A stretch of 8,345 nucleotides of DNA from Shewanellaceae bacterium UBA2521 (lineage in GTDB: Bacteria; Pseudomonadota; Gammaproteobacteria; Enterobacterales; Shewanellaceae): positions 1,083 through 9,427 of the forward strand of contig DDNL01000030.1 in assembly GCA_002341165.1 (NCBI GenBank). Reading direction: 5' to 3'. Positions within the stretch are counted from its first letter, which is position 1. Each line of letters starts with the position of its first letter. Below the pieces are notes generated by a model that searched no databases, was not told the DNA's origin, and saw nothing but the letters and a program-made list of their open reading frames with translations. The position numbers were made by a program, and so were the translations under genes. Positions 1 to 7,109 of this stretch are shown here, in pieces.

Positions 1-322
1 AACCTTCATCTAAAGGCCATGCATTCACTTTTCCTTCCCATTCATCGACAATAGGATTAGCAAAGCGTAAGATTTCTGTTTGTTGATAGGGAACGCGGGC
101 TTTAATCCATGCATTTTTAGCTTTCTGTAACGTTTCAGGAGATGGGTTTTTAATAAATGTTTGAATCTTCTCTTGAAGCTCTTTAGCTGTGATATATGAG
201 TCTTCATACATCGCGTGTGCTGTATGAATATAGTTATCTATAACCATTTGATTAGTGACCTGTGCAAAGCTCACACTAGGTAGAGACAAAAGCATAGGTA
301 AAATCAATTTTTTAAATTTCAT
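1..322 (-). CDS. Imelysin (peptidase M75 family) periplasmic protein, N-terminal part, runs off the window
   Basis: The reading frame opens with ATG at 322 and stays open for 107 codons to the left edge, so only the N-terminus is present. Residues 1-20 form a Sec signal peptide: MKFKK, a hydrophobic stretch, then SVSFA before QV. The mature part carries a block highly typical of imelysin proteins: RVPYQQTE, then RFANPIVDEWEG, then VNAWPLDEG (about residues 79-107). Imelysins (IrpA/IcmP-like) are exported proteins with an M75 fold, usually iron-regulated and often encoded near iron or haem uptake genes; their exact role is unsettled and peptidase activity is doubtful for many members. The GxHxxE motif expected further on lies outside the window. 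An AAAGGA ribosome binding site sits about 9 bases before the start. The gene is transcribed away from the receptor gene at 796. Family assignment is confident; substrate and function are not known from this fragment. Confidence 0.88.
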   Translation of the reverse strand, partial: MKFKKLILPMLLSLPSVSFAQVTNQMVIDNYIHTAHAMYEDSYITAKELQEKIQTFIKNPSPETLQKAKNAWIKARVPYQQTEILRFANPIVDEWEGKVNAWPLDEG

Positions 323-354
323 AAACTACAATCCTTTTAAAAAAAAAACAAAAT

Positions 355-386
355 ATAAACTAATGTTTATCTAAATAAAAATAAAC
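355..386. promoter_or_regulatory. Repeated ATAAAC/GTTTAT half-sites in the imelysin upstream region
   Basis: ATAAAC at 355-360, GTTTAT at 365-370 and ATAAAC again at 381-386 make one perfect 6-4-6 palindrome followed by a third half-site 10 bases away. The block lies 33-64 bases upstream of the imelysin start, where a promoter and operator would be expected. It does not fit the Fur box well (about 9 of 19 by eye). The surrounding DNA is extremely AT-rich, so chance is a real alternative and no regulator can be named. Confidence 0.3.
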
Positions 387-470
387 AACGCATTATTTTT
401 AACATACAAAAAAAATAATATCAACAAAATAAAAAAATAATAATAAAAAATCAATGAGATTATATTTATA

Positions 471-655
471 TGTTGACCCATCTTAAATGAGATTGTGTTA
501 TGAAAAGAATATATGCAGAGGAAAAAATTATAACAGTTATCAAGCAGCATGAAGATATATTTTGCACAATTACATTTTTTTCAAAAACAAAAAAGGATGA
601 CTCCTCATTTTGATTATATCTGTGCAAATTCAATAAAGATTTAAAAATCTAAATG
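471..655 (+). mobile_element. Decayed IS3-family transposase relic (left copy)
   Basis: An ATG at 500 opens a frame reading MKRIYAEEKI followed by ITVIKQHED. This resembles the start of IS3-family OrfA proteins, typically MKKRYTEEQI followed by I-x-x-IK-x-HE. The similarity ends after about 20 residues, well before a helix-turn-helix domain would be complete. Around 611-655 the translation reads DYIC-ANSIKI, loosely like the DYIRYYN-x-x-RI segment near the end of OrfB, which would imply a large internal deletion. The leader has TGTTGACC (471-478) and TAAATGAGATT (484-494), and both words recur in the leader of the relic near 8069-8187. No intact transposase or terminal inverted repeat pair is visible. 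The OrfA start is fairly well supported; the OrfB tail and the end coordinate are tentative. Confidence 0.5.
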
Positions 656-702
656 TTTTATTTTTGTTTTCATTAGATTAAAAAGTTTATTTTTGTGTTT
701 TA

Positions 703-731
703 TTGATCCTCTTTATGTTAGTTTTTAATTT
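703..731 (+). promoter_or_regulatory. Possible sigma-70 promoter for the receptor gene
   Basis: TTGATC at 703-708 and TAATTT at 726-731 are spaced by 17 bases and lie 65-93 bases upstream of the receptor start. The -10 match is poor (3 of 6) and the region is so AT-rich that several other placements are possible. Confidence 0.22.
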
Positions 732-738
732 CATTTTT

Positions 739-757
739 AATAAAAATTTTCATCATC
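739..757 (+). promoter_or_regulatory. Candidate Fur box upstream of the TonB-dependent receptor
   Basis: The 19-mer here ends in TTTTCATCATC and matches the consensus GATAATGATAATCATTATC at 13 of 19 positions by direct count. It sits 38 bases upstream of the receptor start and just downstream of a possible -10 element, a normal position for iron repression of a siderophore receptor. The AT-rich background raises the chance of a false match, so the site is weaker than the one at 7880-7898. Confidence 0.42.
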
Positions 758-795
758 AACCCCTTATTTTCACTACTGAAATGGATATTTAGTTT

Positions 796-2844
796 ATGCT
801 TGATCATAAGAAAAAAATACTAGCATTGTGTCTCAATGCCATGTTTATGCAGTCGGTATATGCTGTTCAAAATAAACCACTAAAACACGAATTTAATCTA
901 TCGAATCACTCACAAACAGTTGTAACACGCGATGCTATCCTCAGACAAATCAAATTAGGTAAAAATTTAAACGAAGCTTTAAGCTATGAAGTCCCTGGAC
1001 TCGATGTAGGATCAGGTACACGTACAGAGACAGGCCAAACGATGCGAGGTAGAGCAGCAGTCATCATGATCGACGGTATCATGCTCAATCATAAAACCAA
1101 GACTTTATCCCGTAGTTTAGATTCCATTGACCCATTTAATATCGAGCGTGTTGAAGTGTTGTCTGGAGCTACCGCAGTTTATGGAGGAGGAGGAACAAGT
1201 GGGCTCATTAACATCATAACCAAAAAAGGAAGCGATAGAGATAGGCAAATTCATGGTGAGTTTTATAGTCAAACTTCATCGGGTATCAAAGGCCATCATG
1301 ACTTAGTCACACGTGTAGGGCAATCTCTCAGTTACGGTGATAAAACATCATTAACGAGATTATCTGCACTCTATGCACACTTTGGTTCTTACTACGATGG
1401 TAATGGACACAAAATTCCACCTCGCATCCAAGGCGATCAACAAGAGTCTAGAGAGCTAGATGCATTATTGACTTCAGAATTAAAATTAGATAAAAAACAA
1501 TCCTTTGATATAATGGCTCATTATTATGATGTCAAAGATGATGGTCTAGATTATGGTGAAACACTTGATATATCAGCAAATGGACAAAGAGCACCATCTG
1601 GTTATGCGTCAGGCTTTTCCATCGAAAAACCACAAGAAGCAAGGCACATTCACGCCCAAGGTAGCTATCTGCACAAGAGTATTCTTGGCCATAAGTTGCT
1701 AGCGAAAGTCAATTACTCTGAAGAAAAACATATCAGCCAACCCTACCATGGTACAAGCTCTTACTTTGATTATTCACGTACAGGAGCGAACTTGAATCTG
1801 ACTACGCAGTATAAAAGTCTTGAAGCCTCTTATGGTGTAGAGCTTAACCATGAAGCTTTCAAAGGCCATGCGTACCGATATGATCAAGATATTTTAAAAG
1901 CATCAAGATACTTAGAACATAGAAACCTCACTGATGTACAAAAATATCCCGATATAACAGCGCAAACCCTAGCAGGTTATACTCAGATAAACTATATTCT
2001 GATGCCGCAGTGGTCTGTATCTGGAGGATATCGCTTTGAACATATCACGCATGAAATAGATAAATTTGCCACCGATGATGCCTATGATGTGAAGAACCAT
2101 GCACACCTATTTAACCTAGGATTACGCTTCAAACCTCATACTAAGCACCAGAGTTGGCTCAATTTTTCACAAAATATGCAGTTGCCTGACGCAGCGAAGC
2201 AGGTTAGAACTCAGCTAGGTCAAGCGCAAAAAGCTGCGCTTCAACCGATCAAAACCCATGCATTTGAACTAGGATACGCTTATAACGGTAAAAATTTACA
2301 AATAAAAACGACAGCTTATTACAGTCAGCAAGATAAAGAAGCTGTATTTTCAACCAAGGCAGGGAGAAAACCCCTTGAAATATTCAATCACAAACAGAAA
2401 GTTTATGGTATTGAAGCCATGGTACGCTATCAACTCAATCATGCATGGTCAACAGGTCTCTCTGGTAATTATTTGAGAACACGAGTTGATCGCGGTGAAT
2501 ACGATAACACATTACCAAATATAGGTTATGCGGGTGCTCCCTCTGTACAAGCTTGGGTGGATTGGAGTCATGCAACTTACCAATGGCGCTTACAAAGCCA
2601 AACTGTTCAATCCATCAAAGGAGTTGATGACGAAGGCAAGTCGCATACATTGAACTCTTACACTACATTAGATAGCTCTTTGCGTATTGAGATGGATTAT
2701 GGCAATCTTAATTTAGGGATTCAAAACCTACTAGACAGAGACTACGCAACCATCTGGGGCCAAAGAGCAGAAATGTGGTATGGACGTCAACCATATCATG
2801 GTACTGGTCGCACATATACCCTCACTTATCAATATCATTTTTAA
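796..2844 (+). CDS. TonB-dependent outer-membrane siderophore receptor, IutA (ferric aerobactin receptor)-like
   Basis: A 682-residue outer-membrane gated barrel that would import a ferric siderophore using TonB energy. The start is fixed by an in-frame TAG at 790-792 and a following signal peptide (residues 1-23, ending QSVYA before VQN). The plug domain (about 38-145) has ALSYEVPGLDV, then MRGRAAVIMIDGIMLN, then LDSIDPFNIERVEVLSGATA and YGGGGTSGLINIITKKG. These are close to the corresponding E. coli IutA segments as I recall them. The barrel ends with NLLDRDYATIWGQRA (about 644-658), GTGRTYTL and a terminal aromatic (QYHF), the usual outer-membrane insertion signal. IutA is about 730 residues, so this one is somewhat shorter. 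No clear TonB box is present between the signal peptide and the plug. Hydroxamate/aerobactin-type substrate is inferred from homology only. It faces the TonB operon convergently and has no transporter or siderophore gene beside it. The Shine-Dalgarno is weak (GGAT about 12 bases upstream). Confidence 0.9.
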   Translation: MLDHKKKILALCLNAMFMQSVYAVQNKPLKHEFNLSNHSQTVVTRDAILRQIKLGKNLNEALSYEVPGLDVGSGTRTETGQTMRGRAAVIMIDGIMLNHKTKTLSRSLDSIDPFNIERVEVLSGATAVYGGGGTSGLINIITKKGSDRDRQIHGEFYSQTSSGIKGHHDLVTRVGQSLSYGDKTSLTRLSALYAHFGSYYDGNGHKIPPRIQGDQQESRELDALLTSELKLDKKQSFDIMAHYYDVKDDGLDYGETLDISANGQRAPSGYASGFSIEKPQEARHIHAQGSYLHKSILGHKLLAKVNYSEEKHISQPYHGTSSYFDYSRTGANLNLTTQYKSLEASYGVELNHEAFKGHAYRYDQDILKASRYLEHRNLTDVQKYPDITAQTLAGYTQINYILMPQWSVSGGYRFEHITHEIDKFATDDAYDVKNHAHLFNLGLRFKPHTKHQSWLNFSQNMQLPDAAKQVRTQLGQAQKAALQPIKTHAFELGYAYNGKNLQIKTTAYYSQQDKEAVFSTKAGRKPLEIFNHKQKVYGIEAMVRYQLNHAWSTGLSGNYLRTRVDRGEYDNTLPNIGYAGAPSVQAWVDWSHATYQWRLQSQTVQSIKGVDDEGKSHTLNSYTTLDSSLRIEMDYGNLNLGIQNLLDRDYATIWGQRAEMWYGRQPYHGTGRTYTLTYQYHF

Positions 2845-2873
2845 TGATGTTTTTTATCTTTCATATCTGTTTC

Positions 2874-2900
2874 CAAAGTGCACGATTTAAGTGCACTTTG
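2874..2900. terminator. Strong hairpin between convergent genes, possible shared terminator
   Basis: CAAAGTGCAC (2874-2883) and GTGCACTTTG (2891-2900) form a perfect 10-bp stem with a 7-base loop, 30 bases after the receptor stop. There is no T-run on either strand after the stem, so it is not a textbook rho-independent terminator. It may still stop or protect transcripts from the receptor gene, and from the convergent operon whose last stop is at 3023. The rest of 2845-3022 has no credible ORF; a weak AAGA/TCTT stem followed by a short T-run for the minus strand lies near 2980-2995. Confidence 0.5.
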
Positions 2901-3022
2901 AACAAAGCCTCGATCAAGTGATGATACATAACCTAAATGCTCTACTCGTATAAATCCTATATACAACATCACCTAAATAAAAAGATGCCTCTTAAACTGA
3001 TTCAAAGTACGCAATATAGCGG

Positions 3023-4357
3023 CTAAGCCGTTCTATTGTATTCAATCCTTTGTATGTTTTGAATTCTGAGTTTAATATTTTTGTTATCAGGATCTTTTTT
3101 CTCCCATTTTTTAAGTAAATCTAATGCTTTGGGATATTGATGCTGTAGCATTGCAAGATAAACACGTTGACTCAATGCATGTATCATCATACGGGGTATG
3201 TGCTCAGCGCGTATCAAAAGTGTATCAGCTTGGTTATATTTTTTCTGATCTATATATATTTTAGCCAGATCATACATAGATTCAGCATGTAAAGGAGATA
3301 GATGAAGAGCTTGTTTAAAAAACTGACGTGCCTGACTTACCTTCTTTTTGGAGTAAGCATACTTACCTCGAAGATAAGTAAGCTCCGCTTGCTCTAATAC
3401 AGAGAGCTGTTGCTGTTTTTTTATGGCGATCTGTAACATGCTTTGAGCATGCTTATGCTGTCTAACTTCAATCAAATAAGAGACAGTTTGCATATAGCGC
3501 TTAAAATGAGGCAATGTATTTTTTGCTGAAAGCAAGAAATATTGTGTTGCCTGTTGATAATAAGATTGTTGAAAATAAAGCTGTGCAAGTTGCCAAGCGA
3601 TTTCTTGCTGTGGCTGAAGTTGGTAAGCAATATTTAAGCTCGCAAGGGCTTGTTCAGGTTTATTCATTTTTAAGGATAAAAATGACTTGGTTTTCCATAA
3701 ATGTACGTCATTAGGATGCGCTTCAAGTAAAGGGGGTAACAATGCTAGTGCTTGATCGTAAGCACTTATCGCTAAATAACTTTGCAATAGGCCTTTGGCC
3801 CATTTATCTTGGGTAGGTTCAAGCATATAAGCTTGCTGATAAGCAGAAATAGCTTGAGCATGCTGTGCTTGCTTTTGGTAAAGATAGCCTAAAAGACCAT
3901 AAGTTCTGGCCTGATTTGCGCCTTGTTCGATCGCTGTGATCAGGTGCTTTTGTGCTTGAGCATAGTGCTCTTGCCTCAAACAAATTAAAGCTAATGTCTG
4001 GTGTGCTCGTACAAAGTGTGGAGCAAGCTTAAGTGCTTGTTTCAATAAGTTTTCTGCAGCATTATTCTTCTCTAGCATTAAAGCAGCCTGTGCTCTAAGA
4101 TGTAACCATGCCGCGGAGGGTTCTGCAATCTGCTTCTCTTGAAGGTATACCCACATGTCTTGATATTTTTGCTGTGAAATCATTAAGTTCACGTCTTCAA
4201 TCAAAGGTATTTCTTGCTTTGAGAATTTGACCTCTCGCTCCCATAAAACTTTTGTGTTTGTTGGTATATCTAGCTCTAAAGAGGGCATATGTATCGAGAT
4301 TTCTGCTTGAGCAAAAAAATGAATCGATAAGGCTAAAAATAGAAGTATACGTTTCAT
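3023..4357 (-). CDS. Exported tetratricopeptide-repeat (TPR) protein, last gene of the TonB2/TtpC-type operon
   Basis: This 444-residue protein begins with a signal peptide (MKRILLFLALSI, then HFFAQA before EIS) and then consists almost wholly of TPR helices. Repeats with the pattern W/Y-x-x-L-A/G ... A-x-x-x-L-x-x-A-L-x-x-x-P can be traced from about residue 80 to 430, roughly eight to ten units; clear ones are near LLKQALKLAPHF, AISAYQQAYMLEP and ARQFFKQALHLSP. TPR arrays are protein-binding scaffolds, so a periplasmic adaptor for the TonB complex is plausible but inferred. An ATG at 4378 would add seven residues; 4357 is preferred because it gives an ATGA overlap with the tonB stop, an AAGGA site 7 bases upstream and a clean signal peptide. 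Vibrio tonB2 clusters, as I recall, also carry a TPR gene at this position. No enzymatic motif is visible. Confidence 0.88.
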   Translation of the reverse strand: MKRILLFLALSIHFFAQAEISIHMPSLELDIPTNTKVLWEREVKFSKQEIPLIEDVNLMISQQKYQDMWVYLQEKQIAEPSAAWLHLRAQAALMLEKNNAAENLLKQALKLAPHFVRAHQTLALICLRQEHYAQAQKHLITAIEQGANQARTYGLLGYLYQKQAQHAQAISAYQQAYMLEPTQDKWAKGLLQSYLAISAYDQALALLPPLLEAHPNDVHLWKTKSFLSLKMNKPEQALASLNIAYQLQPQQEIAWQLAQLYFQQSYYQQATQYFLLSAKNTLPHFKRYMQTVSYLIEVRQHKHAQSMLQIAIKKQQQLSVLEQAELTYLRGKYAYSKKKVSQARQFFKQALHLSPLHAESMYDLAKIYIDQKKYNQADTLLIRAEHIPRMMIHALSQRVYLAMLQHQYPKALDLLKKWEKKDPDNKNIKLRIQNIQRIEYNRTA

Positions 4358-4995
4358 GATGAAATCCTTAATGGCCATTCATAAATAGCACGAACTGGCT
4401 GACCTTGACGTGTTGGCGGGGTAAATTTAGCTTGTCTTATAATGCGATGAATTAACGGCCTCAGCTGAGGATAATCCATTTTTTTTACACTCCTGAGCTG
4501 CAGGCTCCCTTGCTTATCAACTTCTACTTCGATAATCAATTCAACATCGTTTATACCAAGACGAGTAAGGCTATGAGGTAGCGATAGATGAGAAATTTGA
4601 TTAACCAGTGTAGGTGATTGATCCAGTTCACCTACATGATAAAGTTCAATTTTCTGAATCGATTCATGATGCAGAGCTTCTTGTTTCTGCATCACAATAT
4701 GAGAGCTTAAATCCAAATCAGTGATCAAATCAGGGCGGTTCATATCTATAGGCTGTGGTTTGAGAGCGACTGTACTCGGCTGCATACTGAGTTGCATCTG
4801 TGGTTGAATAACGAGTGACTCTGTATGCTGTATAGGGGGTGGAGGTGGAGGCAAATGCACGGAAGACACTTCACTCAGCGTTAATTTCTGAGTCGGTGAT
4901 TCATAATTATGCATCATATGCAGTGCAAATAACATAATGGCTACGGGAATAAAGCTCATCCCATAAGCTTGCAGCCTTGATATTTTGTAATTCAT
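4354..4995 (-). CDS. tonB: TonB energy-transducing protein, TonB2-like
   Basis: A 213-residue inner-membrane-anchored protein that carries energy from ExbB-ExbD across the periplasm to outer-membrane receptors. A single N-terminal membrane anchor spans about residues 11-28 (YGMSFIPVAIMLFALHMM), with Ser14 and His26 as the polar residues; the classical SHLS pattern of E. coli TonB is not obvious. A proline run (PPPPPP, 49-54) starts a short periplasmic linker with further prolines to about 90. The C-terminal domain (about 130-213) has VELIIEVEVDKQGSL, then KFTPPTRQGQPVRAIYEWPL, the usual TonB CTD ending. Its length is close to Vibrio TonB2 (about 200) and shorter than E. coli TonB (239). The start codon overlaps the exbD stop as ATGA, and its own stop overlaps the TPR start the same way, indicating coupled translation. 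Confidence 0.93.
   Translation of the reverse strand: MNYKISRLQAYGMSFIPVAIMLFALHMMHNYESPTQKLTLSEVSSVHLPPPPPPIQHTESLVIQPQMQLSMQPSTVALKPQPIDMNRPDLITDLDLSSHIVMQKQEALHHESIQKIELYHVGELDQSPTLVNQISHLSLPHSLTRLGINDVELIIEVEVDKQGSLQLRSVKKMDYPQLRPLIHRIIRQAKFTPPTRQGQPVRAIYEWPLRISS
4365..4369 (-). promoter_or_regulatory. Ribosome binding site deciding the TPR gene start
   Basis: AAGGA on the minus strand is 7 bases before the ATG at 4357. It lies inside the last codons of tonB and supports the shorter start, giving translational coupling through the ATGA overlap. Confidence 0.7.
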
Positions 4996-5402
4996 GTTTG
5001 GCCACCTCTTGTCGCAACATGAACTTGCTTTGCACCGGCAGATTTAGTCAAATCCAAAACTTGGATCAGTAATTCAGTAGGCACAGACTTGTCTGCTTGT
5101 ATGATTACAGGTAAGTCACGCTGAGAAAGGATTTGATGTAATGTTGGCTTAATACCCGCAACACCAATTCGCGCACCACCGTACCAAATATTTTTTGCGT
5201 CTTGCACAGCAATAAAAATACTTTTCTTACTCAACTGTTCAGCAGACATAGCTTCTGGTCGATTGATCTCTAAACCCGACTCTTCAACAAAAACAGCCGT
5301 GACAATAAAGAAAATCAGAAGAATAAAAACCACATCAAGCAAAGGGGAAATGTCGATATGAAAACTCTGCTCTTGTTCTTGAAATAAAGCTCTTCTCGCC
5401 AT
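4992..5402 (-). CDS. exbD: ExbD biopolymer transport protein (ExbD2-like)
   Basis: A 136-residue partner of ExbB in the proton-driven TonB motor. The N-terminus is cytoplasmic (MARRALFQEQEQ), followed by one membrane helix (about 22-40) in the motif DISPLLDVVFILLIFFIVTA. Asp23 corresponds to the essential membrane aspartate (Asp25 of E. coli ExbD). The periplasmic domain (about 45-132) follows the ExbD/TolR fold, with SIFIAVQ, LPVIIQADKSVP and a final AGAKQVHVAT strand. Length is typical of the family. An AAGG Shine-Dalgarno sequence spans the exbB stop, leaving a 7-base gap, and the stop overlaps tonB by 4 bases. Assignment to ExbD rather than TolR rests on the tonB neighbour. Confidence 0.95.
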   Translation of the reverse strand: MARRALFQEQEQSFHIDISPLLDVVFILLIFFIVTAVFVEESGLEINRPEAMSAEQLSKKSIFIAVQDAKNIWYGGARIGVAGIKPTLHQILSQRDLPVIIQADKSVPTELLIQVLDLTKSAGAKQVHVATRGGQT

Positions 5403-5409
5403 AAATTAA

Positions 5410-5787
5410 CTACCTTGCTTTATGTTGTGAACACATATAATGTTCAATACTGATTAATATGAGCAGCGCAGGTGCGGCGATCATCAACCCCATTTCTGTG
5501 GTCAAAAATGCCTCTGCAATACCTTTGCTCAGTTCATCTTTTCCGTTTGTTTGCGTTAATCCTGAAAAAATGGTTTGCATGCCTAATACCGTACCCAGTA
5601 ATCCTAATAGAGGCGCGCAAGCAATCCACACTCTGATTTGCTGGATACGCTCTTTCATTTTTACATACGTTTCAGAAGCACTTACCAAGATAAGCATTAA
5701 TATTTGTAGAGAAATAGCCCAAGCATGAAAAATTAACAACCATGCAACAGGACCTCCTTCATTAAGTATTTGATACAACTTATCCAT
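5410..5787 (-). CDS. exbB: Short ExbB/TolQ-family proton channel protein (ExbB2-like)
   Basis: A 125-residue MotA/TolQ/ExbB-family subunit, expected to form the inner-membrane proton channel with ExbD. Three membrane helices can be traced: about 13-36 (starting GPVAWLLIF), 52-76 (APLLGLLGTVLGMQTIF, the family signature) and 92-114 (EAFLTTEMGLMIAAPALL). Glu92 in GIAEAF lines up with the channel glutamate Glu176 of E. coli ExbB, and the helix-2 threonine of LLGTV is present. Vibrio-type ExbB2 proteins are roughly 170-180 residues and E. coli ExbB 244. Here the cytoplasmic loop between helices 1 and 2 is only about 15 residues. The start has a good AAGGAG site about 9 bases upstream, placed in the 17-base gap after the TtpC stop. 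The frame is intact, so this looks like a compact protein rather than a frameshifted one. Confidence 0.92.
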   Translation of the reverse strand: MDKLYQILNEGGPVAWLLIFHAWAISLQILMLILVSASETYVKMKERIQQIRVWIACAPLLGLLGTVLGMQTIFSGLTQTNGKDELSKGIAEAFLTTEMGLMIAAPALLILISIEHYMCSQHKAR

Positions 5788-5804
5788 ATGAGATCACTCC
5801 TTAA

Positions 5805-7109
5805 TTAAACTGCTTTCATATCAAAATGTGTACCCAAATTAATTTGATTCAAAACAATGCAATCGGCTTCCAGAGAACTTAAATAGCGACGTATACTTTG
5901 ATGAAGATATGCGTGTAGCATCATCACAGGAATGGCAACAACTAAGCCAACCTCTGTTGTAATCAAAGCCTGTGAAATACCACCTGAAAGTATATTTTCA
6001 TCACCAGCTCCGAAAATAGACATCATGCTAAAGGTCTTCATGATACCTGTAACTGTTCCCAATAAGCCAAGTAAAGGCGCAACCGCAGCGGTAGCGGTCA
6101 TAAAAGGTAAATAACGCTCTAATGCAGCTTTGATGATGAGTAACTTTTGATGGAGAAGATCTTCACGTTGCTCCTTTGATTGATCTTGATATCTGATCGC
6201 TATATCTAGCAGCTCTTTTTGGTGAGAGGTAAGCTGATGTTCAGCTTGTTTCCTGTCGATGCGCTTATCCATAAATTGAACAAGTATATCTGATTGTGTT
6301 TTAGGTCTACGTAATAACTCTGTTAATTTAAAAAGAGTGATGCATAAAGAGAAAAAGCCTAAACATAAAATAGGGATAATCCAAAAGCCACCTTGCTGTA
6401 AATGCTCTAGCACACTGTGTTGTTGTTGCTGCTTTTTCGCATATTTCATCGTGACATCCAAAGGAAGATTGGTCGTCATTCCTTGCTGATGCATAGATAA
6501 TTGCTGAGCCTGCTCAGCATCAAACAAAGTGGTTAAACGGCCAATCTTACCTTGCTCTTGTAGAACTAGACCCGCATAGCTTGGATGCAAGAACCAATGC
6601 AAAGGCCCAATATCGAGACCTTTACCCTCAACCACCTCACCCGTTGGGTGAATCACTTTAACACCCTCTTTCCATTGTGGCTCAAGCTGTTTTGCGAAAG
6701 CATCTAACGCACTGACCAGTGATTGAGGTTGAGCAATAAAATGAACAGATACATCACTTTTAAATTCAGTCAGCAAATGATGTATATACTGTTCTTGTTC
6801 TTTCCAAGTTTTAAGTTGTTGTTCTAATACTTGAAGGCTTAATTGACGCGCCTCTTCCAGACGTTGTTTTTCAGATAATTTTTGTCGTAATTGGATAACA
6901 CTCTGTTCTAATTTATTAAAACTTGCAATTAAAGGTTTACGCTCACTCTCGATAGAGCGCGTCGTTTTTTGATAGTCTTCTAAAGACTTTTTCATCTCTT
7001 TATAGATTTTATGCTCAACTTGATCGATATTTTTCCCCCAACCGAAAGCAGAACACATACATAAGCATCCTAAAAGTAAAAGCTTAGATATTCTAAAGTG
7101 AAATCTCAT
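5805..7109 (-). CDS. ttpC: TtpC-like protein: periplasmic coiled-coil domain fused to an ExbB/TolQ proton-channel domain
   Basis: A 434-residue two-part protein. It begins with a signal-peptide-like segment (RISKLLLLGC ... CSAFGWG). Residues about 27-115 form a charged, glutamine-rich coiled coil, followed by a small predicted beta region (about 150-220). Then come three membrane helices: 240-262 (GGFWIIPILCLGFF), 338-360 (TATAAVAPLLGLLGTVTGIM) and 381-402 (ALITTEVGLVVAIPVMML). The last two carry the MotA/TolQ/ExbB signature. In Vibrio, TtpC (about 450 aa) is required for TonB2-dependent siderophore uptake. At the position of the conserved channel Glu of ExbB this protein has Gln380 (GISQAL), suggesting a structural rather than proton-conducting subunit, or a moved acidic residue (Glu386). 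ATG at 7154 would add 15 residues, but the start at 7109 has GGAG 7 bases upstream and overlaps the DUF3450 gene by only 17 bases. A second ATG at 7112 is also possible. Confidence 0.9.
   Translation of the reverse strand: MRFHFRISKLLLLGCLCMCSAFGWGKNIDQVEHKIYKEMKKSLEDYQKTTRSIESERKPLIASFNKLEQSVIQLRQKLSEKQRLEEARQLSLQVLEQQLKTWKEQEQYIHHLLTEFKSDVSVHFIAQPQSLVSALDAFAKQLEPQWKEGVKVIHPTGEVVEGKGLDIGPLHWFLHPSYAGLVLQEQGKIGRLTTLFDAEQAQQLSMHQQGMTTNLPLDVTMKYAKKQQQQHSVLEHLQQGGFWIIPILCLGFFSLCITLFKLTELLRRPKTQSDILVQFMDKRIDRKQAEHQLTSHQKELLDIAIRYQDQSKEQREDLLHQKLLIIKAALERYLPFMTATAAVAPLLGLLGTVTGIMKTFSMMSIFGAGDENILSGGISQALITTEVGLVVAIPVMMLHAYLHQSIRRYLSSLEADCIVLNQINLGTHFDMKAV

Noticed and set aside
25..207. A 60-codon minus-strand ORF near the left edge
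   Set aside because: It is out of frame with the imelysin coding sequence that covers the same bases and has a clear signal peptide and family motifs.
561..628. TTTGCACA and TGTGCAAA inverted repeat
   Set aside because: The 8-base arms are 52 bases apart in AT-rich relic DNA, with no sign of a promoter or stable structure.
3514..3714. A 66-codon plus-strand ORF inside the TPR gene
   Set aside because: It lies antisense to strong TPR coding sequence and its translation shows no recognisable domain.
5459..6114. Plus-strand ORFs opposite exbB and the ttpC channel domain
   Set aside because: They are antisense shadows of the conserved transmembrane regions and have no independent support.
7060..7109. 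Lipobox-like LLGC in the ttpC leader
   Set aside because: The cysteine comes too early (residue 15, with only a very short hydrophobic core before it) and the protein is better explained as a signal-peptide-bearing membrane protein.
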